Source: Bacillota bacterium (lineage in GTDB: Bacteria; Bacillota; Clostridia; Lachnospirales; Lachnospiraceae). Taken from it: DNA of 28,429 bases. Location: the NCBI GenBank assembly GCA_023436225.1, contig JAEZKA010000009.1:1-28429 (forward strand), read 5' to 3'. Below the pieces are notes generated by a model. It ran no database searches. It saw only the letters and a list, made by a program, of their open reading frames with translations, and had not been told where the DNA came from. Each line of letters opens with the position of its first letter. Position 1 is the first letter of the stretch. A program made the position numbers and the translations under genes. Shown one piece after another: positions 1-7,987 of this stretch.

Positions 1-152
1 GAGCCCGCGAATTGAACGATTAGTAGGTTCGTGCGTGACACGCGTTAAGTGTAAGTAAGTGGAGAGCTATGCTCTCAATGCGGGTGGTACCGCGGGAATT
101 TCGACTTCTCGTCCCGAAGAATGCAAATTATGCATTCTTCGGGGCTTTTTTT
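1..152 (+). promoter_or_regulatory. T-box riboswitch, 3' part (leader of aspS2-gatCAB)
   Basis: The window opens inside a T-box leader. The conserved T-box core lies at 77-96 (GCGGGTGGTACCGCGGG), with the UGGN bulge that pairs with the NCCA end of uncharged tRNA. A hairpin at 62-76 (GAGAGC/GCTCTC) precedes it. CTCGTCCCG (108-116) is placed to pair with the T-box side as an antiterminator, and the same CCCG also begins the terminator stem, giving the classic mutually exclusive switch. Stem I with the specifier codon lies before base 1, so tRNA identity is not visible. The downstream operon makes tRNA(Asn) (or Asn plus Glu/Gln) likely. Confidence 0.93.
112..152 (+). terminator. T-box-controlled intrinsic terminator
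   Basis: A perfect 13-bp stem pairs 113-125 (CCCGAAGAATGCA) with 131-143, with a 5-nt loop and a run of seven T at 146-152. Binding of uncharged tRNA to the T-box upstream would sequester its 5' arm and allow read-through into aspS. Confidence 0.93.
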
Positions 153-337
153 GATTCATAAATAATCATTAAGCTTTATGATAATCTTCTGGCCCAAAAG
201 AATGCAACACAAGATGTTTCACCATGTATCGATGGTGGTCGAAGCCATCGTAATAAGTAGCATGAAGGATTTGTGTAGTACACGAAAAATTTGTGCAATC
301 GCTTATGCTTGAAGATGATAAGAAAGGAATGATTTTT

Positions 338-1672
338 ATGGATTTTATAACCGGTGTAAAGCAGAAGGAAATTAAAGAAATCAGTGATATTCTTGCACAG
401 GATATCAAGGGAAGTGTAAAAGTAAACGGCTTCATTCATACAATCCGCCATATGGGCGAGGTTGCCTTTGTCGTTCTTCGAAAGAGAGAGGGCTTGGTAC
501 AATGTGTGTATGAGGAAGGGGTTACCGACGTAGCTCTAAAGGATCTGAAGGAAGGAATGACAATTGAAGCAGAAGGAATTCTTAACAACGAAGAACGTGC
601 ACCGCAAGGCTTCGAAGTAAGACTTACAAAGGTGAAGCTATTAACTTCTCCAAAGGAAGGAGCGATACTGCCTCTTCCGATCTCAAAGTGGAAGATGAAG
701 ACCTCACTGGAGACAAAGCTGAATTATCGCCCCATCTCTTTACGTAATATCAGAGAGAGAGCTGTCTTTAAGCTTCAGGAGGGTATCGTTAGAGGCTTTC
801 GTGATTTCTTATTCTCTCAGGGCTTTACAGAGATAAGAACTCCGAAAATTGTAGCGGGTAATGCAGAGGGAGGAGCAAATGTTTTTAAGCTGGAGTACTT
901 TGGGAGTAAGGCATTTTTAGCTCAGAGCCCACAGTTTTATAAGCAGACTATGGTTGGTGTCTATGATAGAGTATTTGAAGCAGCTCCGGTGTTCCGTGCG
1001 GAGAAGCATAATACGACGAGACATTTGAACGAATATACGAGTATGGATTTTGAGATGGGATATATTGATGGTTTTGAGGATATTATGGCGATGGAGACGG
1101 AGATGCTTCGGTACGTATTCAACTTCCTGTCAGAGCAATATGCCAAGGAATGCAAGCTGCTAGAGGTTACCTTGCCGGATGTATCGCAAATTCCGGCGGT
1201 ACGCTTTGATGAAGCAAAGCGTCTTGTTTCTGAAAAATACCAGCGTAAAATCAAGAACCCTTACGATCTGGAGCCGGAGGAAGAGGTATTAATCGGACGA
1301 TACTTCAAAGAGGAATTTGACAGTGATTTCGTATTTGTAACGCATTATCCTTCTAAGAAGCGACCCTTTTATGCGATGGATGATCCCTCTGATCCCAAGT
1401 TTACCTTAAGCTTTGATCTTCTCTTCAAAGGAATGGAGATAACAACAGGAGGTCAGCGTATCCATGACTATGAAGATCAGGTGGCGAAGATGATAGCAAG
1501 AGGCATGAACCCGGAGGAGTTCGCGAACTTCCTCCTGATCCATAAGCATGGTATGCCGCCTCACGGAGGTCTCGGTATTGGTCTGGAACGATTAACGATG
1601 AAGCTTCTGGATGAGACAAATGTTCGAGAGACTACAATGTTTCCTCGTGATTTGTCAAGGCTAGAACCCTAA
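338..1672 (+). CDS. aspS: Archaeal-type, probably non-discriminating aspartyl-tRNA(Asp/Asn) synthetase
   Basis: This is a 444-residue class IIb synthetase. The start at 338 is preceded by AAAGGA at 323-328; an upstream in-frame ATG at 293 lacks a ribosome binding site. It has an N-terminal OB-fold anticodon-binding domain (about 25-105), class II motif 2 at 219-240 (FRAEKHNTTRHLNEY) and motif 3 at 411-418 (GLGIGLER). At 444 residues, without the large bacterial insertion domain, it matches the archaeal/eukaryal AspRS type (AspS2) and not the roughly 590-residue bacterial form. Aligned by eye to the Thermococcus enzyme, the discriminating Trp and Lys are replaced by His34 and Pro89. These are the residues associated with non-discriminating AspRS, which also charges tRNA(Asn) with Asp. 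The gatCAB genes follow directly, so the Asp-tRNA(Asn) made here would be amidated by their product. Expression is under the T-box at the window start. Confidence 0.93.
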   Translation: MDFITGVKQKEIKEISDILAQDIKGSVKVNGFIHTIRHMGEVAFVVLRKREGLVQCVYEEGVTDVALKDLKEGMTIEAEGILNNEERAPQGFEVRLTKVKLLTSPKEGAILPLPISKWKMKTSLETKLNYRPISLRNIRERAVFKLQEGIVRGFRDFLFSQGFTEIRTPKIVAGNAEGGANVFKLEYFGSKAFLAQSPQFYKQTMVGVYDRVFEAAPVFRAEKHNTTRHLNEYTSMDFEMGYIDGFEDIMAMETEMLRYVFNFLSEQYAKECKLLEVTLPDVSQIPAVRFDEAKRLVSEKYQRKIKNPYDLEPEEEVLIGRYFKEEFDSDFVFVTHYPSKKRPFYAMDDPSDPKFTLSFDLLFKGMEITTGGQRIHDYEDQVAKMIARGMNPEEFANFLLIHKHGMPPHGGLGIGLERLTMKLLDETNVRETTMFPRDLSRLEP

Positions 1673-1712
1673 TAAGAGCGAAGGGTAATTTGCTTTGGAT
1701 GATGTGTACCGG

Positions 1713-1757
1713 CGTAAAGTGTAGACCGTCTCTCTTGCGAGACGTTGCACACTTTGC
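1713..1757 (+). other. Hairpin between aspS and gatC
   Basis: In the 140-base gap, AAAGTGT (1716-1722) pairs with ACACTTT (1749-1755), and inside it CGTCTC (1727-1732) pairs with GAGACG (1739-1744). The whole forms a two-segment hairpin. No T-run follows, so it is more likely an mRNA processing or stability element than a terminator. Confidence 0.5.
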
Positions 1758-1812
1758 ACGGGCTAGCATCCAGAACAGTATTTATTATGAGGATTCAATA
1801 GGAGGTATTTTC

Positions 1813-2100
1813 ATGAAGATAACAGAGGAAACAGTTCGATATGTAGCCGCCCTTGCAAAGCTTACAATCTCTGAGGACGAGAAGGAGAAGGCTGCGAAGG
1901 ACCTGGATCATATTTTGGAATATATAGAGACAATGAATGGTTTGGATACCGAGGGGGTAGAACCCATGTCCCATGTTCTCCCGGTGAAGAATGTATTTCG
2001 TGAGGATGAGGTAACCAATCAAGATAATCGCGAAGAAATATTAAAGAATGCGCCGAAGCGCATCGAAGGAAGCTTTGCTGTTCCAAAGACAGTAGAGTAG
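1813..2100 (+). CDS. gatC: Asp/Glu-tRNA amidotransferase subunit C
   Basis: This 95-residue protein starts at 1813 after an AGGAGG at 1800-1805; upstream in-frame ATG codons lie in the hairpin-containing gap and are not credible. The sequence MKITEETVRYVAALAKLTIS followed by a central segment with MSHV and a tail with R-E-E-I-LKNAP is typical of GatC. GatC wraps around GatA and stabilises its contact with GatB in the heterotrimer that converts Asp-tRNA(Asn) or Glu-tRNA(Gln) to Asn-/Gln-tRNA. It sits between aspS and gatA in one operon. Confidence 0.95.
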   Translation: MKITEETVRYVAALAKLTISEDEKEKAAKDLDHILEYIETMNGLDTEGVEPMSHVLPVKNVFREDEVTNQDNREEILKNAPKRIEGSFAVPKTVE

Positions 2101-2152
2101 AAATTCGATTAACCGATAAGAACAATAGAGCTTAAGATGGAGGCTAATATAT

Positions 2153-3640
2153 ATGAAGGATGATATTACGTCATTGTCTGCGCTGGAGCTTGGCAGAAGG
2201 ATTAAGGAGAAGGAAATATCCGTTGCCGATGCTGTGAGAGCGCAGCTTGCAATCATAAAACAAAGAGACTCGGATTATCGATGCTATATTACGGTCCTTG
2301 AAGAAGAGGCCTATGCACAGGCTGAAGAGGTGCAAAGAAGAATAGATGCCGGGGAGCTTGCAGGATCGCCCCTTGCTGGGGTTCCAATCGCAGTGAAGGA
2401 TAACATCTGTACGATGGGTGTAAAAACCACCTGCGCATCCAAGATCTTGTATAACTTTGAACCAACCTACGATGCGACGGCCATCGAGAAGCTGAAGAAG
2501 GCAGGAGCTATCATCATAGGAAAGACGAATATGGATGAATTTGCCATGGGTAGCACCACGGAGACCTCCTTCTTTGGTGAGACGAAGAACCCATGGGATA
2601 GGATGTGTGTTCCCGGTGGCTCCAGCGGAGGATCTGCTGCAGCGGTTGCTGCAGAGGAAGCATTTCTTGCCTTAGGCTCCGATACGGGTGGTTCGATTCG
2701 TCAGCCTGCCGGTTATTGCGGTGTGACAGGAATTAAACCGACCTACGGTACCGTATCCCGTTATGGACTCATCGCTTATGCCTCGTCACTTGATCAGATT
2801 GGTACCATAGGTAGAAATATTTCTGACTGTGCGGCAGCCCTAGAGATTATCTCAGGTCATGATGCTAAGGATTCAACCTCAGTGTCACAGGAAAGCTATC
2901 GATATACCGATGCCCTAATCGATGATGTGAAAGGAATGAGAATCGGTATCCCGAAGGATTACCTTGGGGATGGGATTGAGGAAGAAGTAAAAGTAAGTAT
3001 ACGAAAGGCTGCACAAGTGTTTCGAAGCAGAGGGGCAGTTGTGGAGGAATTTGAGCTTCATTCCGTGGAATATGCCGTTCCTTCCTATTACGTAATAGCA
3101 TGTGCCGAAGCCAGCTCTAATTTATCCCGTTTTGATGGTGTAAAATACGGATATCGTACACCGGAATTTGATGGTCTTCAGGATGTCTATAAGAAGACCA
3201 GATCAGAAGGCTTTGGCAATGAAGTAAAGCGAAGAATGATGATCGGAGCCTTCGTACTTAGCTCCGGCTACTATGATGCTTTTTATAATAAGGCTTTGAA
3301 GGTAAGAGCGATTATTAACGAACGCTTTCGCAAGGCCTTTGAGAAGTATGATATCATCCTAGGACCTACCGCACCACAGACGGCACCTCGCCTTGGCGAG
3401 AGTTTATCCGATCCACTTAAGATGTATCTGTCCGATATCTATACGGTATCCGTGAATCTGGCAGGCTTACCGGCAGTGAGCCTACCCTGCGGTAGAGATT
3501 CCAAGGGGCTTCCGATTGGATTGCAACTAATCGGTAAGCATTTTGGTGAGAAAGATATTATTCGTGCTGCTTACAGCTTTGAGCAGACATTAGCATATGA
3601 GAGACCGTTAACGCTTACAACACAGGGAAAGGAGGCATAG
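2153..3640 (+). CDS. gatA: Asp/Glu-tRNA amidotransferase subunit A (amidase)
   Basis: This is a 495-residue amidase-signature protein, the usual GatA length. GGAGG at 2139-2143 supports the start. The Ser-cisSer-Lys triad is visible: Lys82 in PIAVKDN, Ser157 in the GGSSGGS loop (155-161) and nucleophile Ser181 in DTGGSIRQPA. GatA hydrolyses glutamine (or asparagine) to ammonia, which travels through a tunnel to GatB. The gene lies 52 bases after gatC and 3 bases before gatB, so all three subunits are co-transcribed. Confidence 0.97.
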   Translation: MKDDITSLSALELGRRIKEKEISVADAVRAQLAIIKQRDSDYRCYITVLEEEAYAQAEEVQRRIDAGELAGSPLAGVPIAVKDNICTMGVKTTCASKILYNFEPTYDATAIEKLKKAGAIIIGKTNMDEFAMGSTTETSFFGETKNPWDRMCVPGGSSGGSAAAVAAEEAFLALGSDTGGSIRQPAGYCGVTGIKPTYGTVSRYGLIAYASSLDQIGTIGRNISDCAAALEIISGHDAKDSTSVSQESYRYTDALIDDVKGMRIGIPKDYLGDGIEEEVKVSIRKAAQVFRSRGAVVEEFELHSVEYAVPSYYVIACAEASSNLSRFDGVKYGYRTPEFDGLQDVYKKTRSEGFGNEVKRRMMIGAFVLSSGYYDAFYNKALKVRAIINERFRKAFEKYDIILGPTAPQTAPRLGESLSDPLKMYLSDIYTVSVNLAGLPAVSLPCGRDSKGLPIGLQLIGKHFGEKDIIRAAYSFEQTLAYERPLTLTTQGKEA

Positions 3641-3643
3641 CCC

Positions 3644-5080
3644 ATGAAAGCATATGAGACCGTGATCGGTTTGGAGGTTCATGTAGAGCTTGCCACGAAA
3701 AGTAAGATTTTCTGTGGCTGTACGACCCAATTCGGAGGAGATCCGAATACACACTGCTGCCCTGTCTGTACGGGTATGCCCGGAACGCTTCCCGTACTTA
3801 ATAAAAAGGTAGTGGAATTTGCCATGGCAGCAGGCTTGGCACTGGACTGTACCATTACTAGGCGATGTAAATTTGACCGAAAGAATTATTTCTACCCGGA
3901 TTTACCGAAAGCATATCAGATCTCCCAGCTCTATCTACCGATCTGTCGTGATGGACAGATCGAGATTGAGACGGAAGCAGGCAAGAAAATAGTTCGAATT
4001 CATGAGATACACATGGAGGAGGATGCCGGTAAGCTGGTTCATGATCCTTGGGAGGATTGCACTCTTGTCGATTATAACCGTTGCGGCGTACCGCTGATCG
4101 AGATCGTCAGTGAGCCTGATATGCGCTCTGCTGAGGAAGTTGTAGCCTATCTGGATAAATTGAGATTAATTCTTCAATACCTTGGTGTATCGGATTGTAA
4201 GATGCAGGAGGGATCGCTCCGTGCCGATATTAACTTATCCGTACGTGAGGTCGGAGCGAAGGAATTCGGAACCAGAACAGAGATGAAGAACATGAACTCC
4301 TTCAAAGCAATTGCCAGAGCAATAGAGGGAGAGAGAAAGCGTCAGATAGAGCTATTGGAATATGGTAAGAAGGTTGTGCAGGAAACAAGGCGCTGGGATG
4401 ACAATAAAGATACCAGCTTTGCAATGCGCTCTAAGGAGGATGCTCAGGATTATCGATACTTCCCTGAGCCGGATCTTCCGCCGATTGAGATAAGCGATGA
4501 GTGGTTATCGAGTATCAAGGCTCGTCAGCCGGAGCTGCGTGCCCAGAAGATGCTGCGTTATGAGAAGGAATTTGATATCCCTGCTTATGATGCATCCATT
4601 ATTACCGGTTCTAAGCATCTGGCGGATCTCTTCGAGGAGACCGTTGCACTCTGTGGGAAACCTAAGGAGGTCTCTAATTGGTTAATGGTAGAGACAATGC
4701 GTCTACTCAAGGAACAGGAGATGGAAGCGGAGGAGATTACCTTTACACCCTCTCAGCTTGCCAGATTAATTGGATTAGTGGATGGAAATAAAATTAACCG
4801 AACGGTAGCAAAAGAGGTATTTGAGAAGATATTTAAAGAAAATGTGGATCCGGAGGACTATGTTGAGAAGCATGGTCTGGGTATGGTAAGTGATGATGGT
4901 CTCCTTCGAGCCACTATCGAGAAGATTATCGCTGATAGCCCTCAGTCCGTAGCAGATTATAAGAGTGGTAAGACGAAAGCCATGGGCTTTATTGTTGGTC
5001 AGACCATGAAGGAGATGAAGGGGAAGGCGGATCCGGGTAAGATCAATCAGCTTGTGCAGGAGCGATTAGATTCGATGTAA
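3644..5080 (+). CDS. gatB: Asp/Glu-tRNA amidotransferase subunit B
   Basis: This 478-residue protein starts three bases after the gatA stop; its ribosome binding site (AAAGGAGG, 3628-3635) lies inside the gatA end, which suggests translational coupling. The N-terminal kinase-like catalytic domain opens with YETVIGLEVHVEL. A Cys cluster C24-x-C26 and C39-x2-C42 forms the expected zinc site. The C-terminal part (about 330-478) is the helical and YqeY-like tRNA-binding region, ending with the typical GQTMKEMKGKADP segment. GatB activates the tRNA-bound aspartate or glutamate with ATP and uses the ammonia released by GatA. Last gene of the operon; a hairpin follows. Confidence 0.97.
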   Translation: MKAYETVIGLEVHVELATKSKIFCGCTTQFGGDPNTHCCPVCTGMPGTLPVLNKKVVEFAMAAGLALDCTITRRCKFDRKNYFYPDLPKAYQISQLYLPICRDGQIEIETEAGKKIVRIHEIHMEEDAGKLVHDPWEDCTLVDYNRCGVPLIEIVSEPDMRSAEEVVAYLDKLRLILQYLGVSDCKMQEGSLRADINLSVREVGAKEFGTRTEMKNMNSFKAIARAIEGERKRQIELLEYGKKVVQETRRWDDNKDTSFAMRSKEDAQDYRYFPEPDLPPIEISDEWLSSIKARQPELRAQKMLRYEKEFDIPAYDASIITGSKHLADLFEETVALCGKPKEVSNWLMVETMRLLKEQEMEAEEITFTPSQLARLIGLVDGNKINRTVAKEVFEKIFKENVDPEDYVEKHGLGMVSDDGLLRATIEKIIADSPQSVADYKSGKTKAMGFIVGQTMKEMKGKADPGKINQLVQERLDSM

Positions 5081-5102
5081 TTTTATATATCTATGACATA
5101 TT

Positions 5103-5159
5103 ACAGCCCTCTCTGAGGCAGGAATACCAAATAGGTATATCTGTTCGGAGCAGGGCTGT
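5103..5159 (+). terminator. Probable terminator of the aspS-gatCAB operon
   Basis: ACAGCCCT (5103-5110) pairs with AGGGCTGT (5152-5159). The stem continues inward through CTCTGA/TTCGGAG and ATACC/GGTAT segments to a small loop near 5129-5133. The tail (TATAAATTGTCGTTT) is poor in T, so termination may be partial. Confidence 0.6.
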
Positions 5160-5188
5160 TATAAATTGTCGTTTAATACAATTATTGA

Positions 5189-5217
5189 TTGTATATCTTA
5201 TTTTAATAGGCTATAAT
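5189..5217 (+). promoter_or_regulatory. Probable sigma-A promoter of the PilZ gene
   Basis: A perfect -10 TATAAT (5212-5217) lies 17 bases after TTGTAT (5189-5194), which keeps only the TTG of the -35 consensus. It sits after the gatB hairpin and about 150 bases before the PilZ start. Confidence 0.5.
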
Positions 5218-5230
5218 TATAATGTGAATA

Positions 5231-5294
5231 AAGAATTCAGCAAGCTGAATTCTTGGATAAAATAATAATGTATTCCATCGGAAATCCATTATTA
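5231..5294 (+). other. Two tandem hairpins in the PilZ gene leader
   Basis: AAGAATTCAG (5231-5240) and CTGAATTCTT (5245-5254) form a perfect 10-bp stem with a 4-base loop. Directly after it, TAATAATG (5263-5270) pairs with CATTATTA (5287-5294), enclosing TTCC/GGAA. Neither is followed by a T-run. They could stabilise or regulate the message. Confidence 0.5.
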
Positions 5295-5367
5295 CTTTAT
5301 CAGGTTTATGGAAGCATTGGCAGGCATGATTTCTTATTATGAAATAACTTTGCTAAGGAGGGATAAC

Positions 5368-5727
5368 GTGGAAGAGAGAAGAAGAGCAAAAAGATTGCCG
5401 GTGACCTTAACACTTGAGATTTGTAATCTCTACAAGCAGGATTATGTTCAGGTAAGTAATCTTCATGCTCCAATTGAAGTAGTTAATATTTCACAAACTG
5501 GAATTGGATTTAGAACCAAGAGCATTTTACCCATTGGATTTTATTTTAACGCAAGTATTAATTTAGGCTCTGAGGATACCTTACATTCTGTAGTTGAGAT
5601 TATCCGCTCACAAGAGGACGGAGGAGAATTTATCTATGGCTGTACTTTTGTCGGAATGGCGGATGTCTTATCTTATGTTTTTGAAGATTATGATAAGAGA
5701 CTTAATGAGGTTGAAAATGTGAATTAA
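5368..5727 (+). CDS. Small PilZ-domain protein, putative c-di-GMP receptor
   Basis: This is a 119-residue single-domain protein. I chose GTG 5368 because AAGGAGGG (5355-5362) precedes it by the right distance; an in-frame ATG at 5308 has no ribosome binding site. The first residues contain the PilZ RxxxR motif (R5-R-A-K-R9), and residues 40-45 read NISQTG, fitting [D/N]xSxxG. Together these two motifs bind cyclic di-GMP in characterised PilZ proteins. The rest is the predicted beta-barrel. With no output domain, it probably works by contact with a partner. It converges on a FliK-like gene, which hints at a link to motility, but that is inference from position only. Confidence 0.82.
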   Translation: MEERRRAKRLPVTLTLEICNLYKQDYVQVSNLHAPIEVVNISQTGIGFRTKSILPIGFYFNASINLGSEDTLHSVVEIIRSQEDGGEFIYGCTFVGMADVLSYVFEDYDKRLNEVENVN

Positions 5728-5773
5728 CATGCTTCCAGGTTGCTATAAGATGTTTTATTTATATTGAATTGAT

Positions 5774-5816
5774 AAGGATGTGTCCATCTATACAGAGAAT
5801 AGGCACATCCTTTTTT
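5774..5816 (+). terminator. Terminator of the PilZ gene, possibly bidirectional
   Basis: AAGGATGTGTC (5774-5784) pairs with GGCACATCCTT (5802-5812) and is followed by T at 5811-5816. Read from the other strand, the same stem lies just after the FliK-like stop codon but has a poorer T-tract, so it may serve both converging genes. Confidence 0.8.
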
Positions 5817-5848
5817 ATGGAAATGAAAGCTCGAAAACATCGCTCTTT

Positions 5849-7771
5849 TTAGGTTCTTATATCAAAGGAATAGCGTCTTACATCACTCTCGGATACATTA
5901 TCTTCGATAAAATCTTTGCTGAAATCGATTTTTTCATAAGATTGATTAACGTCACTGTGAAGATGATAACCTTTCTTTGTTAAAGCATCCGTGAGAGAGG
6001 GCATATATTCCGATATCAATCTCTGTGTATCGCGATCCTCTATATAGAATTTCGCCTGAACAATATTATGATTCATTTGGATATGAATATTCATTGAACC
6101 AAGATTTGTCATGTCCAGGTGAAGAAGAACACTGAGATCCTCTTTGTTTTGTAAAGCTTTCTTTCTCGTAAAGACATACAAATCGCTATGAATATCCTGA
6201 TTCTTTAGTTGAACCGGTAATTGAAGATAAGTATACATCTCGTTCAAATCCTGCATAAATCGGAGATTCTCCTGCAGGTTTTTAATGGGCTCCTGAAGTC
6301 GAGCATCATCTTTGGTCGGTATTTGAAGCTTTGACAAAGCAGAGAGCTGTTCCATATCTTCACGAAGATTTTCATAGAGATCCCGAAGAGCTGCTTTGTC
6401 AGTCAGTTTTTCAGGAGTAATGGTCCATTTGTCATGAAAAGCATTCTCTATCAGCGTCCGATACTCCGGTGAAGCAAGAAGCCTCTCGGCTTCTAGTCCC
6501 TCCATAGCTGGAAGGATATTCTTTAATGTGGTAAGCATTTCTCTGGCGGTAATGGTTCCCTCCATAACCCGGTCTGCGATCCCACGTAGGGATGGATCGG
6601 ACCGAAGCAGTTGGGCGAAAGAAGCTTGCTCCTTAGTATCGAGTAACTCGGATAAAGGCACTTGACTATCATTGGCTAGCGAAATCTCCTTTATCAGAGC
6701 GGAAAGTGTATCAGGTATAGAGGGAGCTTGTATTTCGTTATTCATATCAGGTATCAACTGATTCAGTTCTTCGGATAATAACTGCTCTATATCAGGGTAA
6801 AGCGCTTTTATGTGATTAATAAAATCCTCACGGGATAAGTTTCCTTGATGCAACTGCGTCAAAAGTGATGTTAAGTCACTAGCTACATAATCGGCAGCGG
6901 TGGAGGGAAGGTTACGATTACCAAGTAATATATCAAGCAACCCATTATTAATCTGCAATGCCTGGGTAAGTGATTTTGTAGCAGTTCCCTGCAAATAGGC
7001 TGAAGAATCAGGACCTATGAAAGGTTCAATCATTTGAGGAGAAGATTGCGCTGCCTCCTCTGGAAGTAATTCCTTAGGCACGTGTAATTCCTGATTGATG
7101 GAAGGCATATCGACTTGAAACAGTTCAGAAAGTCCTGTCGTGATATGATGGATATCGTTAAGTAAACGGCTGGATCCGTTCTGGTAAGCTTCAAACTGTC
7201 TAATGTTCGCCGGAGTCATGGGAATATTGTTTTTATACATAAGTACTAAGGTAAGTGGTGAGGCATCCCGGTTGGTATGGGATAGACGTACTAAGGACTG
7301 AAGGGTCTGTTTGTCTACCGGCATGGTATGCTTTAATAGTTCTTCTACTAATGCCCGATTGCGTTCATTCATAGGAAGATTTGAAGCGGTGAGAGCCTTT
7401 TGAATGGTTGCATCGGAGGGAGAGGTGCTCTCAGGAATGTATTTCATGACAAGTCGATCAGAGCCTTCTTCGGTAACCAGAAACTGAGCTTCTTGGCCTA
7501 TGGCGAGGGGAACATCGCCAGACAGCTTTGCATTTACAATCTGCTTGCTCGGTTCCAACTGTATCTTAATCTCGTTATAACGGTGATCGATAATCTGACC
7601 TTTCACCAATTGTCCCTCTTTCAGCTCTTGCTGTTTTGGATCGACCGGCTGCGTGGAAAGGCTGTCTTTCGTTTTATATACTTCGGAGGCAGCTTTATTC
7701 TCTGAGACGGAACGGGCTATTCCCGGTTTGTTTAGTTTTGATCGTGAAAATGATGATTGGTTGATATCCAT
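5849..7771 (-). CDS. FliK-like protein (flagellar hook-length control C-terminal domain)
   Basis: This is a 640-residue protein. The start at 7771 (MDINQSSF) follows AAGGAAGGGG on the minus strand; an upstream in-frame ATG at 7816 has none. The N-terminal part is low-complexity and polar (1-60). Next comes a basic/beta-rich segment (LKEGQLVKGQIIDHRYNEIK), then a long, probably helical Gln/Ser/Leu-rich middle. Residues about 546-608 (LLHLDMTNLGSMNIHIQM, then an R-L-I...L-T-D-A-L-KKGY pattern) resemble the FliK/Flg_hook C-terminal domain that contacts FlhB. True FliK measures hook length during flagellar export. This gene is not inside a flagellar operon, so it may be a FliK-domain paralogue. 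It has its own promoter (7931-7959) and is divergent from gltB. Confidence 0.62.
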   Translation of the reverse strand: MDINQSSFSRSKLNKPGIARSVSENKAASEVYKTKDSLSTQPVDPKQQELKEGQLVKGQIIDHRYNEIKIQLEPSKQIVNAKLSGDVPLAIGQEAQFLVTEEGSDRLVMKYIPESTSPSDATIQKALTASNLPMNERNRALVEELLKHTMPVDKQTLQSLVRLSHTNRDASPLTLVLMYKNNIPMTPANIRQFEAYQNGSSRLLNDIHHITTGLSELFQVDMPSINQELHVPKELLPEEAAQSSPQMIEPFIGPDSSAYLQGTATKSLTQALQINNGLLDILLGNRNLPSTAADYVASDLTSLLTQLHQGNLSREDFINHIKALYPDIEQLLSEELNQLIPDMNNEIQAPSIPDTLSALIKEISLANDSQVPLSELLDTKEQASFAQLLRSDPSLRGIADRVMEGTITAREMLTTLKNILPAMEGLEAERLLASPEYRTLIENAFHDKWTITPEKLTDKAALRDLYENLREDMEQLSALSKLQIPTKDDARLQEPIKNLQENLRFMQDLNEMYTYLQLPVQLKNQDIHSDLYVFTRKKALQNKEDLSVLLHLDMTNLGSMNIHIQMNHNIVQAKFYIEDRDTQRLISEYMPSLTDALTKKGYHLHSDVNQSYEKIDFSKDFIEDNVSESDVRRYSFDIRT

Positions 7772-7930
7772 TGGTCTGCCCCTTCCTTTTCGTTTGAAAA
7801 CATTGATCAAACTCATTTTGCTGCATTACTGACAGAGTGTGAACAGTATCTTCTTTTATAATTAATGAATTAGGTCTGCGTGAAGCATCTTATCTTTTAC
7901 TTTATATCGACTTATTGCTAAGATAAGTTT

Positions 7931-7959
7931 ATGATAGCTTAATAGTAGTTTGGAGTCAA
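7931..7959 (-). promoter_or_regulatory. Promoter of the FliK-like gene
   Basis: On the minus strand, TTGACT (7959-7954) and TATCAT (7936-7931) are separated by 17 bases; each is a 5/6 match to the sigma-A consensus. This gives a leader of about 150 bases. No sigma-28 (flagellar) consensus is evident. Confidence 0.6.
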
Positions 7960-7987
7960 ATAGTAATCATGACAAGAATTCGCTTAA

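Noticed and set aside
5780..5983. Plus-strand open frame covering the PilZ terminator and the FliK-like 3' end
   Set aside because: It starts inside a terminator stem and runs antisense to the FliK-like gene, with no ribosome binding site.
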